Both the position numbers and the translations under genes were made by a program. This document shows, piece after piece, positions 34,242 to 42,234 of a stretch of DNA of 45,090 nucleotides (within the stretch, counting starts at the first letter, position 1; every line of letters starts with the position of its first letter). Source of the DNA: an uncultured Shinella sp. GTDB lineage: Bacteria > Pseudomonadota > Alphaproteobacteria > Rhizobiales > Rhizobiaceae. The stretch is taken from positions 1 through 45,090 of the forward strand of contig NZ_CAMLFY010000024.1 of the NCBI RefSeq assembly GCF_946479415.1, written 5' to 3'. Under the pieces are notes generated by a model, which had not been told where the DNA came from, searched no databases, and saw only the letters and a list, made by a program, of their open reading frames with translations.

Positions 34242-34687
34242 TCATTCTAGTTCGATCGAAAGATCTTTTGCCTCGATTTGAGCTCCTGCGGCCACTTGCG
34301 CTGCCTTAGCGGTTGCCTCCCGGTCGGCATGGATGGCCGTTTCCATCTTCATCGCCTCGATGGTCACGAGCAGATCGCCCGCTTTTACCGCTGTACCGGG
34401 TGTGACCATGATATTGTTTCCGAGCCCGGTATGCACACCGATATGATCGGAGTTACAGCCCGCGGCCTTAAGCGGGCTTATATTTTCGCTCTGACGGCGG
34501 GATTGGGGACACGGATCGTCTGCGGCTGGCCGAGCAGTTCGAAGAAGACGCGGCCGTTGCAGTCATGACTGATTGCGCCAGCCTTCCGCCAGCCGGATCT
34601 CAAGTGTTTTACCGGGATCGCTACCCTGACCACGCGAACGGTGATTTCGCCCCGGCTTGCAACGAGTATTTTCTGGATTTTTTTCAT
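34242..34687 (-). pseudogene. pyruvate carboxylase remnant (both ends kept, middle deleted)
   Basis: From the ATG at 34687 the frame reads MKKIQKILVASRGEITVRVVR, the first 20 residues of pyruvate carboxylase with a changed NRSE motif (shown as SRGE). It then runs into RVFFELLGQPQTIRVPNPAVRA, a segment from the enzyme's C-terminus. After a frameshift near 34478 it continues SDHIGVHTGLGNNIMVTPG and TIEAMKMETAIHADRE, the biotin-carrier domain with the biotinylation AMKM. Roughly a thousand residues (biotin carboxylase and carboxyltransferase) are missing. It lies inside the rraA operon. Confidence 0.8.
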
Positions 34688-34737
34688 CGTTTCTATTCTT
34701 CGGACAGGCTGGATGAGCACGGCGCCATAGCTTAGCG

Positions 34738-35703
34738 TCAGCGCGGTTTTGGCGGCCGATTGACAGGAGACAAAGGCGGTTGCCCTCTTAAAACGGCGGC
34801 GATATTGTCGAGCGCCGCTTTACCCACGTTGCGCAATGCTTCATCTGTCTGGCCGGCGATGTGAGGCGTTACGATCAAATTTGGGAGATTCGCGATCTGA
34901 AGGCGGTTGTACGGCATCGGCGAAACCATATCGGTGTTTTCCGCATCCAGAACGTCCAGACCCGCACCACCCAGTTTTCCGGATAGGAGTGCCTCAGCCA
35001 TGGCATCCTCGTCTACCAGGCCGCCGCGAGCCGTGTTTATAAGGATCGCGCCGTTCTTCATCCTCGCAATTGCCTGCGTATCGATAATCTTCCGGGTACT
35101 ATCATTCAAAGGAAGATGAAGGCTGATAATGTCGGCCTCGCTCAGAAGCACGTCCAAGGGAACCACGTCGGGAAGCGATTGATCGATCATTGGATCGGTG
35201 ACGAGCACCTTCATCCGGAATGCTCTCGCCATATCGGCAACCATCCGCCCGATACTGCCCTGGCCGACAAGCCCAAGAATACGTCCTTTCAGCTCGATGC
35301 CATTCAACGTCATGCGCTGTTCAGCCCACAGCCCTTTGCGGGTTTGGTCGGAGCCCGGTCGCAGCTTGCGTGCGAGATGAAGGATGAGTGCGAAGACATG
35401 TTCGGCAACTGCCCGGCTATTTCCGCCGGGGGTATTTGTCACCCAAATTCCGCTTCGAGTGGCTGCGGGAATCTCCACCGTGTCGGTGCCGACCCCGTGC
35501 CGGGCAACAATTCGAAGCTTCGGAGACTCCATCAGCATGCCTTCGGTGAAGGCACCGCTGCGGAGCAGCACCGCGGTGACTTCTGCTTTCACCTCGTTGT
35601 AGCGGACCGCGTTCGGACCGAAGGCAAGGACGACGGTTCCCAATTTCTCCGCGTCTGAAATCACGGACGGATGAACAGGACTGGAGACGAATATCAAAGC
35701 CAT
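34738..35703 (-). CDS. D-2-hydroxyacid dehydrogenase, NAD(P)-dependent
   Basis: A 321-residue enzyme of the D-isomer 2-hydroxyacid dehydrogenase (SerA/phosphoglycerate-type) family, cytoplasmic. Rossmann motif GLVGQGSIGRMVADMA (about residues 145-160). The catalytic Arg is in INTARGGLVDED, the Glu in the following AENTD segment, and the His in VTPHIAGQTDEAL. The ATG at 35703 has GGAGGT upstream; the longer open frame lacks support. It should interconvert a D-2-hydroxyacid and a 2-oxoacid. It follows the GntR gene by 49 bp; the FMN hydroxyacid dehydrogenase of the divergent unit would serve the L-isomer. Confidence 0.9.
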   Translation of the reverse strand: MALIFVSSPVHPSVISDAEKLGTVVLAFGPNAVRYNEVKAEVTAVLLRSGAFTEGMLMESPKLRIVARHGVGTDTVEIPAATRSGIWVTNTPGGNSRAVAEHVFALILHLARKLRPGSDQTRKGLWAEQRMTLNGIELKGRILGLVGQGSIGRMVADMARAFRMKVLVTDPMIDQSLPDVVPLDVLLSEADIISLHLPLNDSTRKIIDTQAIARMKNGAILINTARGGLVDEDAMAEALLSGKLGGAGLDVLDAENTDMVSPMPYNRLQIANLPNLIVTPHIAGQTDEALRNVGKAALDNIAAVLRGQPPLSPVNRPPKPR

Positions 35704-35752
35704 GCAGGGAGACCTCCAGCGTCGCCCGCAGCAACCGGCCCGCTGAGCGGTA

Positions 35753-36427
35753 TCAGATGTTTTTGCTGTCCTGCTGGCGCGGCAAAGCCCGTTTGGCTTC
35801 GAAGAAAGTACCGATGTTGACACGCAGATGCACCCACATAGCCTTTGACGCCGCCTCCGGATCCCGCATGGAGATGGTGGCAACGATGTCTTCGTGGTGG
35901 CTGAGACTGCGATAGATATAATCTTCGTCCATCACGAAGTAGGTTCCAACGAGCATCGGCGTCCCCGCCGTTTGCATCGCGACCGCACGCAGTCGTGGCG
36001 AGCCCGATGCCTCGATCACGAGGCTGTGAAAATCGAAATTGATCTTTTGGAGTTCCGATATGCGGGTCTGACGATCCGACTGCAGCACTTCGCGCATCCG
36101 GACGTTCAGGTCTTTCAGGCCAGCCAAGTGATCGTCGCTTGCCCGCTCTGCAGCGAGTGCTGCTGCATGCGGCTCCAGCACCAGGCGCAACGCCCAGACA
36201 TCCTCGATATCCCGATCGGTCCATTCCGCCACAAACATGCCACGGTGAGCCTCCGATACCAGAAGCCCGTCTTCCACCAAACGTTTTAAAGCCATTCGGA
36301 CAGGCGTTCGGCTGATGCCCAATTCGTCCGCGATCAGGCCCTCTTTGAGTTGCGTACGCGGTCCGTAATAGCCGGAAATCAATCTCTGTCGAAGATGGGT
36401 GTAGGCTAGCTCGCTGGCGTTGCTCAT
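35753..36427 (-). CDS. GntR-family regulator (FCD subfamily)
   Basis: A 224-residue regulator. N-terminal winged HTH (about residues 5-70) with LKEGLIADELGISRTPVRMAL and LLVSEAHRGMFVAEW; C-terminal FCD domain (about 80-205) with the Asp/His set in INFDFHSLVIEA and SLSHHEDIVATI. ATG 36427 is used. It is first in the minus-strand unit (regulator - D-2-hydroxyacid dehydrogenase - rraA) and faces the DUF1932-tctBAC unit across a 510-bp gap, so it likely controls both. Confidence 0.9.
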   Translation of the reverse strand: MSNASELAYTHLRQRLISGYYGPRTQLKEGLIADELGISRTPVRMALKRLVEDGLLVSEAHRGMFVAEWTDRDIEDVWALRLVLEPHAAALAAERASDDHLAGLKDLNVRMREVLQSDRQTRISELQKINFDFHSLVIEASGSPRLRAVAMQTAGTPMLVGTYFVMDEDYIYRSLSHHEDIVATISMRDPEAASKAMWVHLRVNIGTFFEAKRALPRQQDSKNI

Positions 36428-36937
36428 AAGGATGCCTCAAGAGTTCGACAATGCGCTCTCTGCCACAATTTCCCCTTTCCTGACAACCACGTGCGGAATA
36501 GGAGGCGCTTGAGCGAGGCCCAACCCTTACGACATAACGTTGCCCCGCAAGCTCCCGCTCGAGAGGCGCGCCAGCAAGTCCATTGGAATGGACTGCACTT
36601 CCGCGTCGATTTCTCACCCTCTCCTCCCATGACCGATAGTTCGGTCCGTCATCCGACAGCGCACCTCTGCACCGCCGATTTATACGAAATAAATACAATC
36701 ATCCGAAAAACGTCAATGGCCACGATCTCGGAATACGGGCCAAAACTCCTCCAATGCGCTTACACCCCTGGGTAGATTATAGATAAATAATTGATTATAA
36801 ATGATTTTTTCTTGAAAAACATCGCGCGTAGACCCCACCAATACCCTCAATCAATCCAAAAACTATAAACACCTATCGAACTTGCACTCGACAAGAATTC
36901 AAAAATGTATTTTTATTGTTCTTGAGGAGACATAACC
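36428..36937. promoter_or_regulatory. 510-bp divergent promoter region of the hydroxy-acid module
   Basis: No convincing gene; the minus-strand frames here are broken. The right third is very AT-rich. GATTATA occurs twice (36775-36781 and 36793-36799), 18 bp apart, possibly two half-sites for the GntR regulator. The plus-strand gene downstream has its SD (GAGGAGA) at the very end of the gap. Confidence 0.35.
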
Positions 36938-37813
36938 ATGACAGCTTGCTTTATCGGCTTCGGCGAAGTCGGGCGGATCTATGCGCGCGCATTTTCCGAC
37001 GCAGGAATCGCCGTAGATTTTGTTTGTGACGCTCAATTTTCAGAGGCTTCTGCGGCTCTGGCCGCGGAAGTGGGCGCAGTCGTGCAAGAAGCAGTCGGGC
37101 CGTGGCTACAAGACTGCGACTTGATCATGTCGGCGGTGACGGGAGGGGCAGCCCTGGACGTTCTTCGTTCTGCGCTTCCGCATATGAAACAGGGCGCCCT
37201 CTTTGTTGATATGACCACAGCCTCTCCCGAGGCAATGCAGCAAGCCGGCAAACTTGCGGCTCAGAACGGGCAATCCTTCGTCGATGTGGGCATTCTTGGC
37301 GCAGTATCGATCAGAAAAGGTGCAACGGCGCTCGTCCTCGCCGGCGATGGAGCGGACGTTTTCGCACGCATTGCTGAACGCATGGGTGCAAAGCCAAAAA
37401 TTCTCGCTGGCGAGCCGGGTGATGCGGTACGGCTGAAACTGCTTCGCAGCGTCTTTACAAAGGGGCTTGAGGCATTGGCTGTCGAGACTCTCGTCGCGGC
37501 GGAAATGCAGAATCTGCGTGGCGAATTCTACGACATTATTTCGGATATCGACGAGACACCGCTGCGACATTTCCTCGAAGTGCTGGTGAGTACGCATGTG
37601 GTGCACTCTGCGCGACGTGCTCACGAAGTTCACGAAGCGAGCGTTCAGCTTGAAAAGCTTGGCATTTCCCCCCTCGTGACAGGTGGAGTTGAAGCCTTGT
37701 TCCGCCGCACGGTGCAGAAGTCGAACAAGCCAACAGAGCCGCCAGCAATCGAGATAGCGCTGTCATGGCTGTCTCAAGGCAGCACGCATAATACGGAGAA
37801 GGCGACAGCCTGA
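36938..37813 (+). CDS. NAD(P)-dependent dehydrogenase with DUF1932 domain (beta-hydroxyacid dehydrogenase-like)
   Basis: A 291-residue two-domain dehydrogenase. The N-terminal Rossmann domain starts CFIGFGEVGRIYARAF (GxGxxG). The C-terminal helical domain is of the DUF1932 type, with the probable catalytic Lys in VRLKLLRSVFTKGLEAL, where beta-hydroxyacid dehydrogenases have G-x-x-K. The ATG at 36938 has GAGGAGA upstream. It heads the unit with the Tct importer genes (88 bp before tctB) and is likely to act on the imported acid or a derivative; substrate unknown. Confidence 0.87.
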   Translation: MTACFIGFGEVGRIYARAFSDAGIAVDFVCDAQFSEASAALAAEVGAVVQEAVGPWLQDCDLIMSAVTGGAALDVLRSALPHMKQGALFVDMTTASPEAMQQAGKLAAQNGQSFVDVGILGAVSIRKGATALVLAGDGADVFARIAERMGAKPKILAGEPGDAVRLKLLRSVFTKGLEALAVETLVAAEMQNLRGEFYDIISDIDETPLRHFLEVLVSTHVVHSARRAHEVHEASVQLEKLGISPLVTGGVEALFRRTVQKSNKPTEPPAIEIALSWLSQGSTHNTEKATA

Positions 37814-37900
37814 ACATTATCCATATCGCGGAAGGGTGGAGTTGTCCGTTGATGAGGGATCAAGGCACGTCGCGCATATCGACAAGGAGGAGTGGGGATC

Positions 37901-38371
37901 TTGGCTAATAAAAGTATTTCGAGGGGCCGAAACATCCTGGCCGAAACGGATGTGCTGGCGGGCATTGCATTCATGGTCATTGGCGCGGGGGGATGGTTGC
38001 TAACGCGCGATTTGTCGCTCGGCACGGTCCTGATGATCGGCAGCGGTTTCATGCCGCAGGCCGTGTCCAGCCTGTTGTTTCTGTTCGGCGTCGTCATTGC
38101 ATTTGGTGGTGTACGCAATGCAAGTCAGAAAGTCGAAATCGGGTCGCTACGCCCTCTCTTGACGGTCACTCTGTGCATCGCTGTCTTTGCTCTCACATTG
38201 GAGCGGTTTGGGCTGATCGTCTCGGTCTTGCTGGTCGTGGCACTGTCCCCGCTGGCAGGATCGAAGCCTAAGCCGATGATCCTGGTGATCGTGGGTCTTA
38301 TGCTTGCTGCATTGTGCACCGGGATCTTCGTCTATGGAGCCAAGCTCCCAATTAAGGCGGGGCCGTTCTAA
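37901..38371 (+). CDS. tctB: tripartite tricarboxylate transporter small subunit TctB
   Basis: A 156-residue membrane protein with four predicted helices (ETDVLAGIAFMVIGAGGWLL; QAVSSLLFLFGVVIAFG; LTVTLCIAVFALTL; MILVIVGLMLAALCTGIF). This is the size and layout of TctB. The start is TTG at 37901 with AAGGAGG ten bases upstream; a GTG at 37892 sits too close to the SD. Its stop overlaps the tctA start (TAATG). TctB pairs with TctA in the inner membrane. Confidence 0.88.
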   Translation: MANKSISRGRNILAETDVLAGIAFMVIGAGGWLLTRDLSLGTVLMIGSGFMPQAVSSLLFLFGVVIAFGGVRNASQKVEIGSLRPLLTVTLCIAVFALTLERFGLIVSVLLVVALSPLAGSKPKPMILVIVGLMLAALCTGIFVYGAKLPIKAGPF

Positions 38372-39867
38372 TGGATCTCTTTGCCAACCTCTTTTATGGT
38401 CTCAGCATCGCATTTACGCCTGACAACCTGTTATATTGCTTCATCGGTGTGCTTCTAGGCACCTTGATCGGGGTCTTACCGGGACTTGGGCCAACGGCGA
38501 CTGTCGCCATGCTGTTGCCGATCACCTTCTTCCTGCCCCCGACAGGCGCCATCATCATCCTTGCCGGGATTTTTTACGGAGCCCAGTATGGGGGCTCCAC
38601 CACGGCAATCCTGGTGAAACTGCCCGGTGAAAGCTCCTCTGTCGTGACCTGTCTTGACGGTTACGAAATGGCGCGCCAAGGGCGCGCGGGCGCAGCGCTG
38701 GCGATTGCCGCGCTTGGATCTCTGTTTGCGGGCTGCGTGACAGCGCTTGTCATCGCGATCGCCGGACCACCGCTTGCCGAAATCGCGATCCTCTTCGGCC
38801 CCGCAGAATATGTCGCACTGCTGACCGTCGGTCTGATCGGAGCCGTGGTGCTGGCGAGCGGCTCTCTCCCCAAGGCCATCGCCATGGTGCTTTTCGGACT
38901 TCTGATCGGTTGCATTGGCACCGATCTGACTTCGGGTGAAAAGCGCATGACGTTCGACCTCACGTTTCTGTATGACGGTATCGGCTTCGTTCCGCTTGCC
39001 ATGGGAATGTTCGGCCTCGTTGAGGTGATCTTCAGCCTTGAAGAAACCGGCAGCAAAGGTCGCGCGACCATGCCGATCACCCGTCTGTGGCCGACCCGAC
39101 AAGACTTCAAGGAGGCATGGCCTGCCGCAACGCGCGGCACCTTCCTCGGTGTCTTGCTGGGCGTCCTGCCGGGAAGTGGCGCAACGCTCGCCTCGTTTGC
39201 ATCTTACGCGCTCGAAAAGAAGGTATCCAAGGAACCGGAGAAGTTCGGCACAGGCAAGGTGCAGGGCTTGGCAGGGCCTGAGTCAGCCAATAATGCAGCG
39301 GCTCAAGCTTGCTTCATCCCGATGCTCAGCCTTGGCGTTCCCCCAAATGCCATCATGGCATTGATGATCGGTGCGCTGATGATCCAGGGTATTCAGCCAG
39401 GTCCATCCATGATCGCGTCTCAACCCGATCTGTTCTGGGGCATCGTCGCCTCCATGCTGATCGGAAACGTGATGCTTGTGCTCCTGAACCTGCCTTTGAT
39501 CGGGCTTTGGGTGAAGCTGCTTAGCGTGCCTTACTGGTTGCTGTTTCCAATCATTCTCGTGTTCTGCGCACTCGGCACCTACTCTTTGAACAACAGCGTC
39601 GCTGAAGTCGGTCTCATGGCTCTTTTCGGTGTTGTCGGCTACGGCCTGCGCAAACTTGGCTGCGAAATGGCACCCTTGATGCTTGGCTTTGTCGTCGGCC
39701 CGATGCTGGAGGAGAACATCCGGCGCACAATGCTCACTTCAGGAGGCGATCCGACCGTGTTCGTTACCCGTCCGATTGCCGCGGCCATGTTCACCGTCGC
39801 AATGCTGCTTCTGTTTTCGATGCTTTTGCCTGCCTTCGTCAAACGACGTGAACAACTCACCGACTGA
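38371..39867 (+). CDS. tctA: tripartite tricarboxylate transporter large subunit TctA
   Basis: A 498-residue membrane protein with about 12 helices. The two conserved TctA loops are clear: GVLPGLGPTATVAMLLPIT near residue 38, and GVLPGSGATLASFASYALEK near residue 270, followed by GPESANNAAAQACFIPML. It is the sodium- or proton-driven transport channel of the importer, receiving its substrate from TctC. It starts on the last base of the tctB stop codon, indicating coupling. Confidence 0.95.
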   Translation: MDLFANLFYGLSIAFTPDNLLYCFIGVLLGTLIGVLPGLGPTATVAMLLPITFFLPPTGAIIILAGIFYGAQYGGSTTAILVKLPGESSSVVTCLDGYEMARQGRAGAALAIAALGSLFAGCVTALVIAIAGPPLAEIAILFGPAEYVALLTVGLIGAVVLASGSLPKAIAMVLFGLLIGCIGTDLTSGEKRMTFDLTFLYDGIGFVPLAMGMFGLVEVIFSLEETGSKGRATMPITRLWPTRQDFKEAWPAATRGTFLGVLLGVLPGSGATLASFASYALEKKVSKEPEKFGTGKVQGLAGPESANNAAAQACFIPMLSLGVPPNAIMALMIGALMIQGIQPGPSMIASQPDLFWGIVASMLIGNVMLVLLNLPLIGLWVKLLSVPYWLLFPIILVFCALGTYSLNNSVAEVGLMALFGVVGYGLRKLGCEMAPLMLGFVVGPMLEENIRRTMLTSGGDPTVFVTRPIAAAMFTVAMLLLFSMLLPAFVKRREQLTD

Positions 39868-39894
39868 AAATAAACTGCACTGGAGGAGTGTGCT

Positions 39895-40860
39895 ATGAAA
39901 GTCAGAAATCTCATTCTACCCCTTGCTGCCCTGTTCGTTTCGGGACAGGCGGCGTGGGCTGAATATCCTGAAAAACCGATCAAGATGCTGATTGCCTATT
40001 CGCCGGGCGGATCGACGGATTTGACCGCACGAATTCTCGCTCCGTTTATCGAAAAGTATCTCGGTAACGACGCCACCATCGTGGTCGAGAACCGGCCGGG
40101 AGCAGGAGGAGAGATCGGGTTCACGCAGCTGGCGGAAGCTAAGCCTGACGGCTACACGATCGGTTTCGTCAATACGCCCAACATTCTAACAATCCCGATC
40201 GAACGGAGTACGAAGTTTGGCATCGAAAGTTTCGACCTGCTCGGCAACGTACTGGATGACCCGGGCGGCTTCTCAGTCAACAAGGACGGCCCAATCAAGT
40301 CCTTGCCGGAGTTAGTTGAATACGCAAAGCATAACCCGAACGTCGTCACCTACGGCACAACGGGCGTAGGTTCCGATGATCATCTCGCAATGCTCGAATT
40401 CAGCCGCATGAACGACATCAAGTTGACCCATGTGCCATTCCCCGGTGCATCGGCAGTGCGGACCGCACTGGTCGGCAACCATATCACACTCGGCTCCATG
40501 AATATCGGCGAGGCCATGCAGGCGATTGCCAGCGGCAACCCCTTCATCAACCTGGGCCAGATGAGCGAGAAGCGTGTCGCGATCGCGCCGGATGTTCCCA
40601 CGTTCAAGGAACAGAATTTCGACATCATCTCGGCCTCGCTGCGGGGTGTCGGTGCTCCTGCGGGACTACCCGAGGACGTGCGCAAGCGCTTGATCGACGC
40701 AATTGCCAAAGCCGCTGCCGACCCGGAATTCCAGGCACAGACGGCAAAGATTTTCGCACCGGTTCGCTACCTCTCTCCCGAAGAACATCTGGCAGCTTTC
40801 AAAGAACTGGACGCTTCTGCTCGCAAACTCTGGTCCGACAAGCCCTGGACGGATCAATAA
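39895..40860 (+). CDS. tctC: tripartite tricarboxylate transporter substrate-binding protein TctC
   Basis: A 321-residue periplasmic protein. Signal peptide about residues 1-22 (LAALFVSGQAAWAE), then EYPEKPIKMLIAYSPGGSTD and VVENRPGAGGEIGF, the TctC/Bug-family hallmarks. Ligands of the family are carboxylates such as citrate, tartrate or other hydroxy-acids, fixed by the two loops just quoted. ATG 39895 has GGAGGAG upstream. It is 27 bp after tctA; a GAAA-loop hairpin follows the stop. Confidence 0.94.
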   Translation: MKVRNLILPLAALFVSGQAAWAEYPEKPIKMLIAYSPGGSTDLTARILAPFIEKYLGNDATIVVENRPGAGGEIGFTQLAEAKPDGYTIGFVNTPNILTIPIERSTKFGIESFDLLGNVLDDPGGFSVNKDGPIKSLPELVEYAKHNPNVVTYGTTGVGSDDHLAMLEFSRMNDIKLTHVPFPGASAVRTALVGNHITLGSMNIGEAMQAIASGNPFINLGQMSEKRVAIAPDVPTFKEQNFDIISASLRGVGAPAGLPEDVRKRLIDAIAKAAADPEFQAQTAKIFAPVRYLSPEEHLAAFKELDASARKLWSDKPWTDQ

Positions 40861-40867
40861 TGGCAAG

Positions 40868-40887
40868 GTGGGGGCGAAAGCCCCCGC
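40868..40887 (+). other. stem-loop with GAAA tetraloop after tctC
   Basis: GGGGGC (40870-40875), GAAA, GCCCCC (40880-40885), extended by one G-T and one G-C pair. It begins 8 bp after the tctC stop and ends 21 bp before the next start. No T-tract follows, so partial termination or mRNA protection is more likely than full termination. Confidence 0.65.
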
Positions 40888-40908
40888 AATCCGCCGCGGA
40901 GGATAATT

Positions 40909-42141
40909 TTGGCAGAGGAATCTACAAGGTCTCCTATTGGACGCCCCCTGTTAGCGACCGCAGAGATGATCACGCGAAAGCGAATTCCTCGTTCGCTTCG
41001 GCGAATTTTAGCGCTTGAGGACTTCGAGGCAGCAGCGCGATCTCATCTTCCGCGACCTATTTTCGGATATGTTTCCGGAGCTTGTGAGACAGGCTCATCG
41101 TTCAGCGCTAACCGTTCCGCCTTCGGCGAGATCGAGTTCGTGCCGCGCACCTTGATGAACGTGGGCGACCGGGCGCAGACCGTCACGCTTTTTGGCAAAC
41201 ACCTCAAACATCCCTTTGCCGTGTCGCCAATGGGTTTGAGCGCACTCGCCGCTTACGATGGCGATGTCGTGCTCTCGAAGGCCGCAACGGAAGCCGGAAC
41301 TTTCGCGATACTCAGTGCGACATCGCTCACGCCGCTTGAACGGGTGGCTGAAGAGGGTGACAGCCGCTGGTTCCAAGCCTACATGCCTGGCGAGTTTGAT
41401 CGCATCGATGCCATGATCGACCGCGTGGCGGCCGCAGGGTTCGAGACGTTTGTTCTTACTGTTGATGTTCCGGTGGCAGGCAATCGCGAAAACAATGTTC
41501 GCAGCGGTTTCGACGCGCCGTTGCGCCCCTCATCTAGGCTTGCGTGGCAGGGCGTTACACATCCCGGCTGGCTGATTGGAACGGCCATGCGCACGATGAT
41601 AAACCGGGGAATGCCGCATTTCGAAAATATGGATGCATTCCGTGGGCCTCCGATATTGTCTCGCAATCTGGTCAGGGCGATCGGCAAACGCGACCAACTG
41701 GCTTGGGAGCATGTGGCAAGAATTCGTTCGAGATGGAAGGGAAACCTTGTTCTCAAGGGTATCCTTTCCGCCGAGGACGCACTACTTGCGCGCGAACACG
41801 GTGTGGATGGCATTATCGTTTCCAACCATGGAGGCCGTCAGTTGGACGGTGCGATCGCTCCCATCCGTGTGATTGCGGAGATCGCAGATTGCGTGGGCAA
41901 ACACATGACAATCATGCTGGACAGCGGGGTTCGGCGCGGATCGGACGTCCTGAAGGCGCTCGCAAGCGGCGCTCATTTCGTTTTCGTAGGCCGACCGTTT
42001 CTATTCGCCGCCGCCATTGGCGGCCATGCCGGAGTGACGCATGCGATTACACTTCTGAGTGAAGAAATCGATCGAAACATGGCGTTGCTGGGCGTTCGCG
42101 AGATTGGTTCATTGAACAAGAGTTATATTCGTATGAATTAA
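40909..42141 (+). CDS. FMN-dependent L-2-hydroxyacid dehydrogenase/oxidase (LldD/GOX family)
   Basis: A 410-residue TIM-barrel flavoenzyme of the glycolate-oxidase/lactate-dehydrogenase family. Visible: FGYVSGACETGSS near the N-terminus, VSPMGLSALAAYDGD, the FMN/substrate Lys in GNLVLKGILSAEDAL, the catalytic His in SNHGGRQLDG, and the phosphate site MLDSGVRRGSDVLKAL then VFVGRPFLF. The start is TTG at 40909 with CGGAGGA six bases upstream. It should oxidise an L-2-hydroxyacid to a 2-oxoacid. Together with the D-specific dehydrogenase, both isomers of the imported acid could enter the pathway. Confidence 0.9.
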   Translation: MAEESTRSPIGRPLLATAEMITRKRIPRSLRRILALEDFEAAARSHLPRPIFGYVSGACETGSSFSANRSAFGEIEFVPRTLMNVGDRAQTVTLFGKHLKHPFAVSPMGLSALAAYDGDVVLSKAATEAGTFAILSATSLTPLERVAEEGDSRWFQAYMPGEFDRIDAMIDRVAAAGFETFVLTVDVPVAGNRENNVRSGFDAPLRPSSRLAWQGVTHPGWLIGTAMRTMINRGMPHFENMDAFRGPPILSRNLVRAIGKRDQLAWEHVARIRSRWKGNLVLKGILSAEDALLAREHGVDGIIVSNHGGRQLDGAIAPIRVIAEIADCVGKHMTIMLDSGVRRGSDVLKALASGAHFVFVGRPFLFAAAIGGHAGVTHAITLLSEEIDRNMALLGVREIGSLNKSYIRMN

Positions 42142-42234
42142 TACGCGGCCCGCCCCGAAAGGCCAGCTGAAACCCTCCTCAAAAAACCGCCGCGCACCCA
42201 TGAGATGACCTGAGACCTAATTTCCCTCCAGTTT

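Noticed and set aside
35694..36698. Minus-strand ORF of 334 codons overlapping the GntR gene
   Set aside because: Out-of-frame overlap of the regulator; no motif, and the GntR frame has complete HTH and FCD domains.
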